Source of the DNA: Catellatospora bangladeshensis
GTDB lineage: Bacteria; Actinomycetota; Actinomycetes; Mycobacteriales; Micromonosporaceae
Assembly (NCBI RefSeq): GCF_016862575.1
Contig: NZ_BONF01000046.1
Location: 36,813 to 100,812 of the forward strand
DNA length: 64,000 bases
Direction: 5' to 3'
Shown one piece after another: positions 33,874 through 43,908 of this stretch. Position 1 is the first letter of the stretch. Every line of letters begins with the position of its first letter. Position numbers and translations under genes: made by a program. The notes below the pieces were generated by a model, which saw only the letters and a list, made by a program, of their open reading frames with translations, was not told the origin of the DNA and did no database searches.

Positions 33874-35126
33874 CCGACCTGCTCGTGACCGTGCTGCTGC
33901 CCTGCCTCAACGAGGCGGAGACCCTCGCCACCTGCGTCGACAAGGCCCGGCGCGGGCTGGCCGAACTGGGCGTGCCGGGCGAGGTGCTGGTGTCCGACAA
34001 CGGCAGCACCGACGGCTCGCCCGAGATCGCCCGCGCGCACGGCGCCCGGGTGATCCACGCCCCGATCCGCGGCTACGGCGGGGCGCTGATGGCCGGGATC
34101 GAGCAGGCCCGGGGCAAGTACGTGATCATGGGCGACGCCGACGACTCGTACGACCTGGGCAACCTCGGCCCGTTCGTCGAGGGCCTGCGGCAGGGCCACG
34201 ACGTGGTGATGGGCAACCGGTTCCGGGGCGGCATCGACCCGGGCGCGATGCCGTTCCTGCACCGCTACCTGGGCAACCCCGTGCTGAGCTGGCTCGGGCG
34301 GCGGCTGTTCGGGCTGCCCCGGGTCGGCGACTTCCACTGCGGGCTGCGCGGCTTCGACCGGGACCGGATCCAGGCGCTCGGGCTGCGCATGCCCGGCATG
34401 GAGTTCGCCTCCGAGCTGGTGGTGCGGGCGGCGCTGGCCGGTTACGACATCGCCGAGGTGCCCACCCGGCTGCGCAAGGACGGCCGCTCCCGCCCGCCGC
34501 ACCTGCGCACCTGGCGCGACGGCTGGCGGCACCTGCGCTTCCTGCTGGTCTTCGCGCCGGGCAAGACCCTGGTCGCGCCCGGCCTGCTGCTCGGCGCGCT
34601 GGGCCTGGCCGCCACCGCCGCGCTGGAGACGAGCCCCGTGTCGATCGGCTCGGTGCGCTTCGACCTGTCCGCGCTGCTGTACGCCTGCCTGGCCGTGCTG
34701 GTCGGCCTGCAGCTGCTGCTGCTCGGCGGCTGCGCGACGGTGTTCGGGCAGTCCAGCGGCCTGAGTGACGGGCGGCCCCGGCGCGCGCTGACCGCGTTCA
34801 TGCGGCTGGAGGTGCTCATGCTGGTGGGGCTGCTGCTGGCCGGAGCGGGCCTGGCCGGCACCGCGTACGCCGTGTCCAGCTGGGGTGCGGCCGGCTTCGG
34901 CGACCTGCAACCCGAGCGCATCCTGCGCATCGTCATGCCGTCGGCGACCGCGATCGCGGCGGGCACCGTGTGCCTGTTCTCGGGTCTGCTGGCGAGCCTG
35001 CTGAGCAGGGGTGAGCAGGCCGAGGCGGCACCCCGGCCGCCGCTGGTGGCGCCCCGCCGGCCCGGCGACGACGAGCCCGCCGACCGCACCGGGGACGTCC
35101 GGGAGCCCGCCGGACGCCGCCGGTAG
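33870..35126 (+). CDS. GT2 family polyprenyl-phosphate glycosyltransferase with C-terminal membrane domain
   Basis: The 418-residue product has a GT-A domain (about 1-235): VTVLLPCLNEAETLATCVDKA, the nucleotide-binding DNGSTDGS, and GDADDSYDLGNL with the DxD-type acidic residues. Four membrane helices follow (about 240-385), then a charged tail. This is the dolichyl-phosphate mannose/glucose synthase plan with a membrane anchor. It is translationally coupled to the upstream GT-C-like gene, so the pair likely loads a sugar on a lipid carrier and then transfers it outside the cell. Confidence 0.9.
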   Translation: MTDLLVTVLLPCLNEAETLATCVDKARRGLAELGVPGEVLVSDNGSTDGSPEIARAHGARVIHAPIRGYGGALMAGIEQARGKYVIMGDADDSYDLGNLGPFVEGLRQGHDVVMGNRFRGGIDPGAMPFLHRYLGNPVLSWLGRRLFGLPRVGDFHCGLRGFDRDRIQALGLRMPGMEFASELVVRAALAGYDIAEVPTRLRKDGRSRPPHLRTWRDGWRHLRFLLVFAPGKTLVAPGLLLGALGLAATAALETSPVSIGSVRFDLSALLYACLAVLVGLQLLLLGGCATVFGQSSGLSDGRPRRALTAFMRLEVLMLVGLLLAGAGLAGTAYAVSSWGAAGFGDLQPERILRIVMPSATAIAAGTVCLFSGLLASLLSRGEQAEAAPRPPLVAPRRPGDDEPADRTGDVREPAGRRR

Positions 35127-35173
35127 CGCCGGACGCGGGCGACAGCGCCCGGTAACGTGCCGGACGCAGCCGG

Positions 35174-35179
35174 TAGCGT
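35174..35179 (+). promoter_or_regulatory. Leaderless -10 box of the GNAT gene
   Basis: TAGCGT followed by 7 bases and the ATG at 35187. Confidence 0.45.
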
Positions 35180-35186
35180 GCCCCGC

Positions 35187-35714
35187 ATGACCCTGCTCAT
35201 CCGGCCCGGCGGCACACACGAGGACGTCGCCGCCGTCGCCCACCTGCATACGCTCAGCCGCCGGGACGCCTATCGCGGCCTGCTCACGCCCGCCGAGCTG
35301 GCCCGGATCACGGTCGAGCGGCAGCGGGCGAGCTGGGCTGAGCGGTGGGCGGCCGAGTCCGGCACGCACCGCCTGCACCTGGCCGAACGCGGCGGCGCCG
35401 TGGTCGGCTTCTGCTACCTCGGCCCCGCCGACCCCGCCGCGGAGCAGTCGCCACCGCACACCGGGATGCTCAACGCGATCCACGTCCACCCGGACGCCGT
35501 CGGCACCGGGGTCGGCCTGGCCCTGATGCGCACCTGCCTGGCCGGGTTCGCCGAGCTGGGCCACGCCCTGGCCCTGCTGTACGTGGTCCGCGGCAACGAC
35601 CGGGCGCGCCGCTTCTACGAGCGCGGCGGCTGGGCCGCCGACGGGGTGGAGCGGACGACCGACATCGGCGCGGCGGCCGTGCCGGTGCTCCGCTACGCCC
35701 GCCCCATCCCCTGA
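35187..35714 (+). CDS. GNAT family N-acetyltransferase
   Basis: The 175-residue product has the GNAT fold blocks: an N-terminal beta strand and helix pair ([16 protein letters not shown]), the beta4 strand and acetyl-CoA loop [19 protein letters not shown] (a degenerate Q/RxxGxG/A, here VGTGVG), and the C-terminal [18 protein letters not shown]. Substrate cannot be predicted. The ATG has no ribosome binding site, but TAGCGT lies 7 bases ahead. It stands alone between the glycosyltransferase pair and RNase Z. Confidence 0.88.
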   Translation: MTLLIRPGGTHEDVAAVAHLHTLSRRDAYRGLLTPAELARITVERQRASWAERWAAESGTHRLHLAERGGAVVGFCYLGPADPAAEQSPPHTGMLNAIHVHPDAVGTGVGLALMRTCLAGFAELGHALALLYVVRGNDRARRFYERGGWAADGVERTTDIGAAAVPVLRYARPIP

Positions 35715-35719
35715 CCGAA

Positions 35720-35767
35720 AGGAAGGGCACCTTCTTATCGCTATCCGTAGTAGAAGGTGCCCTTCCT
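35720..35767. repeat. Dispersed hairpin with conserved loop, family C copy 1
   Basis: Perfect 16-base arms AGGAAGGGCACCTTCT (35720-35735) and AGAAGGTGCCCTTCCT (35752-35767) with a 16-base loop containing TATCGCTATCCGTAG. A second copy at 43909-43957 is in inverted orientation and keeps the loop nearly unchanged. It follows the GNAT gene and may also end its transcript. Confidence 0.8.
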
Positions 35768-35839
35768 AACTTGGTGGTTCGGGCCGAGCGGGGGCCGGTA
35801 GCCTCCGGGGGTGACGATGATCTCCGAGGTGGGGGCGCG

Positions 35840-36754
35840 ATGAGCCGGGAGCTGATCGTGCTCGGCACCGCCAGCCAGGTGCCCACCCGCCAGCGCGCCC
35901 ACAACGGCTACCTGCTGCGCTGGGACGACCAGGGCCTCCTGTTCGACCCGGGCGAGGGCTGCCAGCGGCAGCTGCTGCTGGCCGGGGCCGCCGCGAGCGA
36001 CATCACCCGGATCTGCGTCACCCACTTCCACGGCGACCACTGCCTCGGCCTGCCCGGCATCGTGCAGCGGCTGTCGCTGGACCGGGTGCCGCACGAGGTG
36101 CCGGTGCACTTCCCGGGCTCGGGTGCGGAGTTCCTGGCCCGGCTGCGCCACGCCAGCCACTTCCACGACCAGGCGCACCTGGCCGAGTGCCCGGTGGACG
36201 GGGACGGCGTCATCGCGACCGGCCCGTTCGGCACGCTCACCGCGCGGCGGCTGAACCACCCCGTCGAGTCGTACGGCTACCGCCTGGCCGAGCCGGACGG
36301 CCGCCGGATGCTACCCGAGCGCCTCGCCGAGCTGGGCGTACGCGGGCCGGACGTGGGCCTGCTGCAGCGCGCCGGCTCGGTGGTGGCGGACGGGCGGCTG
36401 GTCGGCCTGGACGAGGTCAGCGCGCCGCGGCCGGGCCAGGTGTTCGCGTTCGTCATGGACACCGGCTGGTGCGAGGCCGCGATCCGGCTCGCCGAGGGCG
36501 CGGACCTGCTGGTCATCGAGTCGACGTTCCTGGAGTCGGAGGCCGCGCTGGCCGCCGAGGCGGGACACCTCACCGCCGCCCAGGCAGCCCGGATCGCCGC
36601 CGAGGCGGGCGTACGCAAGCTGGTGCTCACCCACTTCTCGCAGCGCCACCCGGACGCGTCGGTGTTCGGCGAGGAGGCGGCCGCCCACTTCGGCGGCGAG
36701 ATCGTGGTCGCCGAGGAGCTGGCCCGCGTCGCCGTGCCGCCGCGGCGGGACTGA
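35840..36754 (+). CDS. rnz: Ribonuclease Z
   Basis: RNase Z cleaves the 3' trailer of tRNA precursors. The 304-residue product is a metallo-beta-lactamase fold protein with [13 protein letters not shown] (His62, His64, Asp66, His67), a second metal-site Asp in [11 protein letters not shown], and the late His in [10 protein letters not shown], matching the RNase Z/ElaC pattern. In tRNA genes that lack an encoded CCA, like the one at 46 kb, such trimming is needed before CCA addition. GAGGTGGGG precedes the ATG. Confidence 0.93.
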   Translation: MSRELIVLGTASQVPTRQRAHNGYLLRWDDQGLLFDPGEGCQRQLLLAGAAASDITRICVTHFHGDHCLGLPGIVQRLSLDRVPHEVPVHFPGSGAEFLARLRHASHFHDQAHLAECPVDGDGVIATGPFGTLTARRLNHPVESYGYRLAEPDGRRMLPERLAELGVRGPDVGLLQRAGSVVADGRLVGLDEVSAPRPGQVFAFVMDTGWCEAAIRLAEGADLLVIESTFLESEAALAAEAGHLTAAQAARIAAEAGVRKLVLTHFSQRHPDASVFGEEAAAHFGGEIVVAEELARVAVPPRRD

Positions 36755-37085
36755 CCTGAGGAAGGAATCGGGGCGAGGGTACGCAACCGGACTGCGGGGA
36801 ACCGGAGATCACGTACCCTCGCCCACTGACGCACCCGCACGGCCGGGGAGAACGCCTGGCCGGAGGCGCCGGAACCGACGGAGGCATGTCGGCTCTCGAA
36901 CGGCCGTGCTGGTGCTGTGCGGGACGCCTACGCTGGCGGAGCGTTGACGGCGTCGCCGCGAGGTCGGGCGTTCACCGGGCATCCGCCGGGGGCCGCTGGT
37001 GGGGAGTCGTCGGTGGTCCGCCGTTTCAGGCGGGCCGCCGGGACGAGTCACCAGCGGAGGCGGAGCCGGGTCGCACCCGGGTTGG
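36755..37085. other. Intergenic region with terminator, no convincing gene
   Basis: Holds the rnz terminator (36771-36824). The rest contains a possible 67-codon frame at 36886-37089 starting MSALERPCWCCAGR, but its GGAGG is directly against the ATG and its codon use is poor. I see nothing else. Confidence 0.5.
36771..36824 (+). terminator. Hairpin after rnz
   Basis: Perfect 13-base arms GGGCGAGGGTACG (36771-36783) and CGTACCCTCGCCC (36812-36824), 17 bases after the rnz stop codon. Confidence 0.7.
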
Positions 37086-37421
37086 CTAGTCGAAGTGGCT
37101 CCTGCGGGTGCCGTTTCGCATGATGGAGCCGCCCCGCTCGCCAAGGTCTGCACGCCAGCCGGGCAGCGTGCGCAGCCCGTTGAGGTCATGCCGCACGGTC
37201 CAGGCCTCCCGCCAGTGCCGGCTGGCCGCGTCTGCGCGCTCGGCGAGCCGTCGTGGCGGGCACGGCCAGTGCTGACCGCACCAGGTGCAGTGCTCGTGTT
37301 CGTCAGGTCTGTCATGCCGGCCGAGCAGCCGCTGGGCATCGCGCCAGAGCAGCCGGTCGGAGATGTCGGTCGGTTCGGTGTGGCTGGTGTCGGTGGACAG
37401 TTCGAGGTCGACGCTGACCAC
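37086..37421 (-). CDS. Small Cys-containing protein, unknown function
   Basis: The 111-residue product contains EHEHCTWCGQHWPCPPRRLAERAD at about 41-64, a CxxC...C cluster typical of small actinobacterial proteins that may bind zinc. The GTG start is preceded by GGAAGGTGG. Third-base GC is lower than in its neighbours. Similar short proteins in Micromonosporaceae often stand alone or near regulators. No function is assigned. Confidence 0.6.
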   Translation of the reverse strand: MVSVDLELSTDTSHTEPTDISDRLLWRDAQRLLGRHDRPDEHEHCTWCGQHWPCPPRRLAERADAASRHWREAWTVRHDLNGLRTLPGWRADLGERGGSIMRNGTRRSHFD

Positions 37422-37522
37422 GTCCCACCTTCCCTTCGGTAGCGCTCGGCTTCCGTACGCTTAGTCAACACTCGCGGCAAGCCCGACAGTCGGACAGGCT
37501 GTGCGATAACCGCCCGCACGGG

Positions 37523-38527
37523 TTAGAAATTGCGGCGAAAGGCCCTACGGCCTGCGGTTATCCACACCAGCAGGGCGAGCCCGGCCAGCAGCAGCGCCAC
37601 CCCGAACCACGTCACTGGGCGTAACGCCAGCGCGGCCAGGTGGGCGCTCACCGTCTCCGGCGTGGGGCTCGCCTCCGGGCCCGGGACGGTCCCGCCCGGG
37701 GCGTGCGCCGACGGTTCGGCGGGTGGGCTCGCCGATGGGCTCGGCACGGCGGATGGGGACGGGCCACAGCTCAGCTCGACCGGAAACCGGACGGCGGGCA
37801 CGGAGGCGCCGGCGAGGTGCGCCAGCAGGACGGCGTGGTCCGGCCCGCCGGTACGGGCGGCGCCCGCGGCCTGATGCCGTCGCGGTGCGAGGCGCGCCGG
37901 TGTCCAGCCCGGTGGCAGCCCGCCCGGCAGCCCCGGGGTCGCGCCACCGGCCGGCGGCGACACTGACGGGGCAGGGCTCGGCACGGGAGACGGCGAGGGT
38001 GGCACGGGTGACGGGCTCGGCGGCGGGCTGGGCGCGATGCGTACGTCGGCGCCCGGCGCGAAGATGACGCCCGGCGGGCGGGGGCCGAGCAGCAGCACCC
38101 GCTCGGCGGTCGGGAAGTGCCACATCAGCTCGCCGGGCAGGCCGCCGCCGATGCTGCGCACCTGCGGCACGAACCAGGTGAACCGGTCGTCGAGCAGGGC
38201 CGTGTCCACATTGATCAGCAATGGTGCGGTCTCGGTGGCGGGCGCGCTCAGCACCAGCTCCACCGCGCGGTTGAGGTCGTGCGCGCCGAGGGCCAGCACG
38301 TTCGGCCGATCGGCCTGGATCTCGATGAGCAGCCGCGTACCGCGCGGCAGTGGCCGGGCCAGCGGGCGGCCCTCCGTGTCGTACAGGTCCACCGTGGCGG
38401 GGCAGGCGGCCAGCGCGGCCGAGCGCGCGGCGTCCCACGGGGCGGGGCTGGGCGCGGCGGCACCGGCCGGCGCGGCGGTCAGCCCCACCAGCAGCAGGGC
38501 GACCAGCACACCGAACGGCCCGCGCAT
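37523..38527 (-). CDS. Secreted, membrane-anchored 'choice-of-anchor A'-like protein
   Basis: The 334-residue product has a Sec signal (GVLVALLLVGLTAAPAGAAA), a domain at about 90-165 (INVDTALLDDRFTWFVPQV ... LMWHFPTAERVLLLGP ... GVIFAPGADVRI) like the final strands of the choice-of-anchor A beta-solenoid, a long Pro/Ser linker (165-215), a second short stretch, and a C-terminal hydrophobic helix plus RRAFRRNF. No LPxTG motif is seen, so it is held by the C-terminal helix. The domain is shorter than in full family members. It starts with ATG and its stop (TAG) is close to the small Cys gene. Confidence 0.65.
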   Translation of the reverse strand: MRGPFGVLVALLLVGLTAAPAGAAAPSPAPWDAARSAALAACPATVDLYDTEGRPLARPLPRGTRLLIEIQADRPNVLALGAHDLNRAVELVLSAPATETAPLLINVDTALLDDRFTWFVPQVRSIGGGLPGELMWHFPTAERVLLLGPRPPGVIFAPGADVRIAPSPPPSPSPVPPSPSPVPSPAPSVSPPAGGATPGLPGGLPPGWTPARLAPRRHQAAGAARTGGPDHAVLLAHLAGASVPAVRFPVELSCGPSPSAVPSPSASPPAEPSAHAPGGTVPGPEASPTPETVSAHLAALALRPVTWFGVALLLAGLALLVWITAGRRAFRRNF

Positions 38528-38605
38528 AGCGGCAGGGTAGCCCCGTCCCGCTCATCGATCATGGACTTGGCGTTCCCGACACACCCGCCTTTTCGCCCCA
38601 TTCAT

Positions 38606-38655
38606 GATCGAAGCTCCCGCCTTGTCGAGGGCACGACACGGCGGGAGCTTCGATC
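38606..38655. terminator. GATCGAAGCTCCCGCC hairpin after cbs
   Basis: Perfect 16-base arms GATCGAAGCTCCCGCC (38606-38621) and its complement (38640-38655). The loop can add a 5-bp inner stem (TGTCG/CGACA). It ends cbs. Same arm family as 22964-23005 and, more loosely, 60109-60162. Confidence 0.75.
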
Positions 38656-38663
38656 GCGGCAGC

Positions 38664-40034
<1,371 letters not shown>

Positions 40035-40040
40035 GCGTCA

Positions 40041-40046
40041 AGCCTA
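40041..40046 (-). promoter_or_regulatory. Leaderless promoter of cbs
   Basis: TAGGCT ends 6 bases before the cbs GTG. A 17-base spacer leads to TTAACG (40064-40069), which overlaps the stop codon of the upstream DUF1232 gene. Confidence 0.55.
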
Positions 40047-40065
40047 ATGCGGCCTTGAACTACCG

Positions 40066-40434
40066 TTAAACGACCTCGCCGTCGAGGATCGTGCCGCTCA
40101 CCGGGGCCTTTCCGCCGTTCTCCCACATCAGGTAACGATCCGTCTCGCTGAGCAGCGCCCCCGCGATCCAGCTCACGATGATCACGTCATCGGCGAGCCC
40201 GAACAGCAGGAAGAAAGCCTCCGGCACCATGTCGACCGGCGACATCACGTAAACGGTGGCCGCCGAGATCATCAGGAGCCGGCCCAGGCCGTCGTACTTG
40301 CCGCGCAGCGTGTTGCCGACCATCCGCGGCATCGCGGACAGCCGCTGCACGAAGCTCGTGTCGTTGCCGCTGCCCGTGATCAGCGCTTTCCAGAGCGCCG
40401 TGAACGCCGCGGTCCGACGCAATGTGCGTCCCAT
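40066..40434 (-). CDS. DUF1232 (YkvA family) membrane protein
   Basis: The 122-residue product has the DUF1232 core VYVMSPVDMVPEAFFLLFGLADDVIIV near 62-88, with the conserved SPxDxxP and DD, and one or two membrane segments. Function of the family is unknown. It is 31 bases upstream of cbs and ends with TAA, rare in this DNA. It faces away from the SGNH hydrolase unit. Confidence 0.9.
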   Translation of the reverse strand: MGRTLRRTAAFTALWKALITGSGNDTSFVQRLSAMPRMVGNTLRGKYDGLGRLLMISAATVYVMSPVDMVPEAFFLLFGLADDVIIVSWIAGALLSETDRYLMWENGGKAPVSGTILDGEVV

Positions 40435-40466
40435 CTCGCCTCCATCCGAGCGCTGCCGGAGAGCGC

Positions 40467-40472
40467 TACCGT
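40467..40472 (+). promoter_or_regulatory. Leaderless -10 box of the SGNH micro-ORF chain
   Basis: TACCGT, then 7 bases, then the ATG of the 32-codon micro-ORF at 40480. It would start the transcript exactly on that ATG. Confidence 0.5.
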
Positions 40473-40479
40473 CTTCGCT

Positions 40480-40578
40480 ATGAGCGAGCGTTACCAGCGC
40501 GCGAGTCGCTGGGTACGTAGGAGCCTCAGAGAGGGTGCCCGGAGACCGGGCCTCCAGAGTGAGGCGGGTTCACTATGA
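40480..40578 (+). CDS. 32-residue leader micro-ORF coupled to SGNH hydrolase 1
   Basis: It encodes a 32-residue Arg-rich peptide (8 Arg) beginning MSERYQRASRWVRRS. Its TGA overlaps the ATG of the SGNH hydrolase gene (ATGA), so ribosomes ending here would re-initiate. It uses codons rare in this DNA (AGG, two AGA, CTA, GTA). A -10 box 7 bases ahead fits a leaderless start. The first 12 bases, ATGAGCGAGCGT, are repeated at the start of the hydrolase gene. Whether the peptide matters or only its translation does cannot be seen. Confidence 0.5.
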   Translation: MSERYQRASRWVRRSLREGARRPGLQSEAGSL

Positions 40579-41642
40579 GCGAGCGTACTTCGCCGGGGAC
40601 CACGGCGGCACGTCGTAGCGGCAGGGACCTGGCCAGGCTGGCCGTGTACGGCGGCGGCGCGCTGACCGCGCTGGGCCTGGCCGGGCTCGGCGTGCTGCTG
40701 GGCCAGGTCGAGGCGGCCCGGCGCACCATCCCCATCGCGCAGGCCCCGCCGCCGCGCTCCGACGGCCTCTACGGCAGCCGGTACGGCGGGCACCCGCTGC
40801 GCATGGTCATGCTCGGCGACTCCTCCGCCGCCGGGTTCGGCGCGCTGCGCGCCCGGCAGACCCCGGCCGCGCTGATCGCCACCGGCCTGTCCCGCCGGCT
40901 GGAGCGGCCGATCCGGCTGACCAGCCTGGCCGTCGTCGGCGCCACCTCCAGCATGCTGGTACACCAGGTGGACGAGGCGCTGGAGGCCGAGCCCGAGCTG
41001 GCGGTGATCCTGATCGGAATCAACGACATCACCCACCGGGCCGGGCAGGCCGCCTCGGTGCGCCACCTGGCCGACTCGGTGCGCCGGCTGCGCCAGGCGG
41101 GCGTCACGGTCGTGGTCGGCACCTGCCCCGATCTCGGTGCGGTGCAGCCGATCCGGCCCCCGCTGCGCTGGATCGCCCGCAGCTGGAGCCGCCAGCTCGC
41201 CGCCGCGCAGACCGTCGCCGTGGTCGAGGCCGGCGGGCGCACCGTGTCGCTCGGCGAGCTGCTCGGGCCCACCTTCTCGGCCCAGCCGCACCGCCTCTTC
41301 GCGCGCGACCGGTTCCACCCGTCCGCCGAGGGGTACGCCCTGGCCGCGTCCGTGCTGCTGCCCACCGTGGTGGCCGCGGTGCGCAGCCCGGCGGGCCCGC
41401 AGCGGGTGGAAGCGGGCCCACAGACGGCCGCGGACGGGGTACGGTCGCTGCCACAGGCCGCGGTCGAGGCGGCACGCCACGCCGGCACCGAGGTGAGCGG
41501 CGTACGCGTGGACGGCCGGGATCGCGGTCCGGCCGGCCGGTGGGCGCAGCTGCGCCGCCGGATGTGGGAGGTGGTCCGCCAGGCCGAGGCCCCCGCCCCG
41601 CCCGGCACGATGAACCCGGCGAACGTAGTGGAGCAGGCATGA
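40575..41642 (+). CDS. Membrane-anchored SGNH/GDSL hydrolase 1
   Basis: The 355-residue product has a basic N-terminus, one membrane segment (about 23-45) and an SGNH domain (about 75-275): block I MLGDSSAAGFG with the nucleophile Ser, block II around VVGATS, block III GINDIT, and the catalytic Asp/His in RDRFHPSAEGYA. Such enzymes are lipases, esterases or acyl-hydrolases of cell-envelope molecules. The C-terminal 90 residues are charged and unrelated to known domains. It is chained by ATGA overlaps to a leader micro-ORF before it and another after it. A paralogue follows. Confidence 0.9.
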   Translation: MSERTSPGTTAARRSGRDLARLAVYGGGALTALGLAGLGVLLGQVEAARRTIPIAQAPPPRSDGLYGSRYGGHPLRMVMLGDSSAAGFGALRARQTPAALIATGLSRRLERPIRLTSLAVVGATSSMLVHQVDEALEAEPELAVILIGINDITHRAGQAASVRHLADSVRRLRQAGVTVVVGTCPDLGAVQPIRPPLRWIARSWSRQLAAAQTVAVVEAGGRTVSLGELLGPTFSAQPHRLFARDRFHPSAEGYALAASVLLPTVVAAVRSPAGPQRVEAGPQTAADGVRSLPQAAVEAARHAGTEVSGVRVDGRDRGPAGRWAQLRRRMWEVVRQAEAPAPPGTMNPANVVEQA

Positions 41643-41689
41643 GGATCACCGGTCCCCGGCCCGCTCGGGCAGTCGAGGAGCAGGCATGA
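41639..41689 (+). CDS. 16-residue linking micro-ORF between the SGNH hydrolases
   Basis: It encodes 16 residues (MRITGPRPARAVEEQA). The ATG overlaps the stop of hydrolase 1 and the TGA overlaps the ATG of hydrolase 2, each as ATGA. Its 3' end (GAGGAGCAGGCATGA) repeats the 3' end of hydrolase 1 (TGGAGCAGGCATGA), so it may have arisen by a short tandem duplication. It would carry ribosomes from one hydrolase gene to the next. Confidence 0.45.
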   Translation: MRITGPRPARAVEEQA

Positions 41690-42480
41690 CCTCTATGGCG
41701 CGGAAGATCGGCAAGGCGGCGGCGATCACGCTGGTCGCGGGCACGGTCGGCGGTGCCGCCCTGCTCGCGGCGGAGGCTGTGCTGGCGCGCAGCCGCCGCT
41801 ACGCGAAGCCCGAGCTGGGGCTCGCACTGCGCACCACCATCGGCGCGGACACGGCTCCCCCGCTGCGGCTGGTCATGCTCGGCGACTCGGCCGCCCTCGG
41901 CGTGGGCGTGGACCGGGTCGCCGACACGGTCGGCGGCCAGCTCGCCGCGCTGCTGTCCGGCGGCGACGCCGCGCACGGCCGTCCGGTGGCCCTGTCCAGC
42001 GTGGGCGTGGCCGGCTCGCGCTCCTCCGACCTGGCCACGCAGGTGGCCCGCTGCCTGCTCGGCGACCGGCCGGACGTGGCCGTGATCCTGGTCGGCGGCA
42101 ACGACGCGATCACGCTGCGCCGCCCGGCGGACGCGGCGGCCTACCTCGGCGCCGCGGTGCGCCGGCTGCGCGAGGCCGGGGTCGAGGTCGTCGTGGGCAC
42201 CTGCCCGGACCTGGGCGCCACCCGTGCCATCGCCCCGCCGCTGCGGCAGGTCGTCGGCTTCCTGGGCCGCCGGGTGGCCCGCGCCCAGGTGCGCGCGGTG
42301 CACTCGGCCGGGGGCGCGGTGGTCGACCTGGCCGCCGAGACGGGCGCCGTGTTCCGCGCCGACCCGAACACCCTCTCCCCCGACCGCTACCACCCCTCGG
42401 CGGACGGCTACCGCGTCTGGGCGTACGCCCTGCTCCCCGCCGTCGCCCACGCCGCCGGCGTCACCCCCCGCCTCCCCTGA
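41686..42480 (+). CDS. Membrane-anchored SGNH/GDSL hydrolase 2
   Basis: The 264-residue product has a membrane segment (about 11-32) and an SGNH domain: MLGDSAALGVG with the nucleophile Ser, GVAGSRS, GGNDAIT, and DRYHPSADGY with the catalytic Asp and His. It is close to hydrolase 1 throughout the domain (VVVGTCPDLGA is shared), so the two arose by duplication. It lacks the long C-terminal tail of hydrolase 1. GAGGAGCAGGC before the ATG serves as ribosome binding site in addition to coupling. Confidence 0.9.
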   Translation: MTSMARKIGKAAAITLVAGTVGGAALLAAEAVLARSRRYAKPELGLALRTTIGADTAPPLRLVMLGDSAALGVGVDRVADTVGGQLAALLSGGDAAHGRPVALSSVGVAGSRSSDLATQVARCLLGDRPDVAVILVGGNDAITLRRPADAAAYLGAAVRRLREAGVEVVVGTCPDLGATRAIAPPLRQVVGFLGRRVARAQVRAVHSAGGAVVDLAAETGAVFRADPNTLSPDRYHPSADGYRVWAYALLPAVAHAAGVTPRLP

Positions 42481-42486
42481 CCCCTG

Positions 42487-42565
42487 AAGATCATCCGACT
42501 TGCCAGGCACCTGGGCGTATCTTGAGCGCTCATTCGCCCAGGTGCCCGGCAAGTCGCGCGATCTT
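42487..42565. repeat. Dispersed palindrome, family A copy 2
   Basis: Arms of 31 bases (42487-42517 and 42535-42565), starting AAGATCATCCGACTTGCCAG, with a 17-base spacer. It lies between SGNH hydrolase 2 and the thiolase gene. Related to 971-1045 and 63970-64000. Confidence 0.8.
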
Positions 42566-42620
42566 GGCGGGTGGCGTGACGACTTTCTCACGTCGTCTGG
42601 TGGGGAGGTTACCGGCGAGT

Positions 42621-42626
42621 TAACGT
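42621..42626 (+). promoter_or_regulatory. Leaderless -10 box of the thiolase gene
   Basis: TAACGT followed by 6 bases and the ATG at 42633. Confidence 0.5.
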
Positions 42627-42632
42627 TCGTTC

Positions 42633-43880
42633 ATGTCTGATGCTGTCATCGTCGCCACCGCCCGCTCGCCCATCGGGCGGGCCGGCAAGGGCTCTCTGAA
42701 GGACCTGCGCGCGGACGATCTCACCGCCACCATCGTGCGGGCCGCCCTGGACAAGGTGCCCGCCCTGGACCCGGCCGAGATCGACGACCTCTACCTGGGC
42801 TGCGGCCTGCCCGGCGGCGAGCAGGGCTTCAACATGGGCAAGGTGGTCTCCACCCTGCTCGGGCTGGACTCGCTGCCGGCCGCCACGATCACCCGCTACT
42901 GCGCGTCCTCGCTGCAGACCACCCGGATGGCGTTCCACGCGATCAAGGCGGGCGAGGGCGACGTGTTCATCTCCGCCGGTGTCGAGATGGTGTCCCGGTA
43001 CGCCCGCGGCAACTCCGACTGGCTGCCCCCGGACGCGGCCGCCGCGGTCGGCGGGAGCTGGAACAACCCGCGCTTCGACGCCGCGCAGGCCCGCTCCGCG
43101 CAGCGCGCCGGCGAGGGCGCCCCGGTCTGGACCGACCCGCGCGAGGCCGGCGAGCTGCCCGACATCTACCTGACCATGGGCCAGACCGCCGAGAACCTGG
43201 CCCAGGTGCACGGCGTGACCCGCGAGGACATGGACGCGTTCGGCGTACGGTCGCAGAACCTGGCCGAGCAGGCGATCAAGGACGGCTTCTGGGCCCGCGA
43301 GATCACCCCGGTGACGCTGCCCGACGGCACCGTGGTCAGCACCGACGACGGCCCGCGCCCCGGCATCACGCTGGAGGGCACCGCCACGCTCAAGCCGGTG
43401 TTCCGCCCCGACGGCCGGATCACGGCCGGCAACTGCTGCCCGCTGAACGACGGCGCCGCCGCCGTGGTCGTCATGAGCGACACCCGCGCCCGGGAGCTGG
43501 GCCTCACCCCGCTGGCCCGGATCATCTCCACCGGCGTGACCGCGATGAGCCCCGAGATCATGGGCATCGGCCCGGTCGAGGCCACCCGCCAGGCGCTCAA
43601 GCGGGCCGGGATGGGCATCGGCGACATCGACCTCGCGGAGATCAACGAGGCGTTCGCGGCGCAGGTCATCCCGTCCTACCGCGAGCTGGGCCTGCCGCTG
43701 GAGAAGGTCAACGTGATGGGCGGCGCGATCGCGGTCGGCCACCCGTTCGGCATGACCGGCGCCCGCATCACCGGCACGCTGATCAACAACCTGCAGTGGC
43801 ACGACAAGAGCATCGGCCTGGAGACGATGTGCGTCGGCGGCGGCCAGGGCATGGCGATGATCATCGAGCGCCTGAGCTGA
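42633..43880 (+). CDS. Acetyl-CoA C-acyltransferase (thiolase)
   Basis: Thiolases cleave 3-ketoacyl-CoA in beta-oxidation or condense acetyl-CoA in the reverse sense. The 415-residue product has the acyl-carrying Cys90 in [10 protein letters not shown], the NEAFAAQ block, His370 in [12 protein letters not shown] and the second catalytic Cys400 in [14 protein letters not shown] replaces the commoner HPLG. No hydratase or dehydrogenase partner is adjacent, so degradative or biosynthetic use is open. It stands alone between two dispersed palindromes. Confidence 0.95.
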   Translation: MSDAVIVATARSPIGRAGKGSLKDLRADDLTATIVRAALDKVPALDPAEIDDLYLGCGLPGGEQGFNMGKVVSTLLGLDSLPAATITRYCASSLQTTRMAFHAIKAGEGDVFISAGVEMVSRYARGNSDWLPPDAAAAVGGSWNNPRFDAAQARSAQRAGEGAPVWTDPREAGELPDIYLTMGQTAENLAQVHGVTREDMDAFGVRSQNLAEQAIKDGFWAREITPVTLPDGTVVSTDDGPRPGITLEGTATLKPVFRPDGRITAGNCCPLNDGAAAVVVMSDTRARELGLTPLARIISTGVTAMSPEIMGIGPVEATRQALKRAGMGIGDIDLAEINEAFAAQVIPSYRELGLPLEKVNVMGGAIAVGHPFGMTGARITGTLINNLQWHDKSIGLETMCVGGGQGMAMIIERLS

Positions 43881-43908
43881 TCGCGCCCACTGCCACCAGG
43901 CAGGGGTT

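Noticed and set aside
36886..37089. Possible 67-residue plus-strand protein starting MSALERPCWCC
   Set aside because: GGAGG abuts the ATG with no usable spacing, composition is Gly/Arg-rich and no family is recognised.
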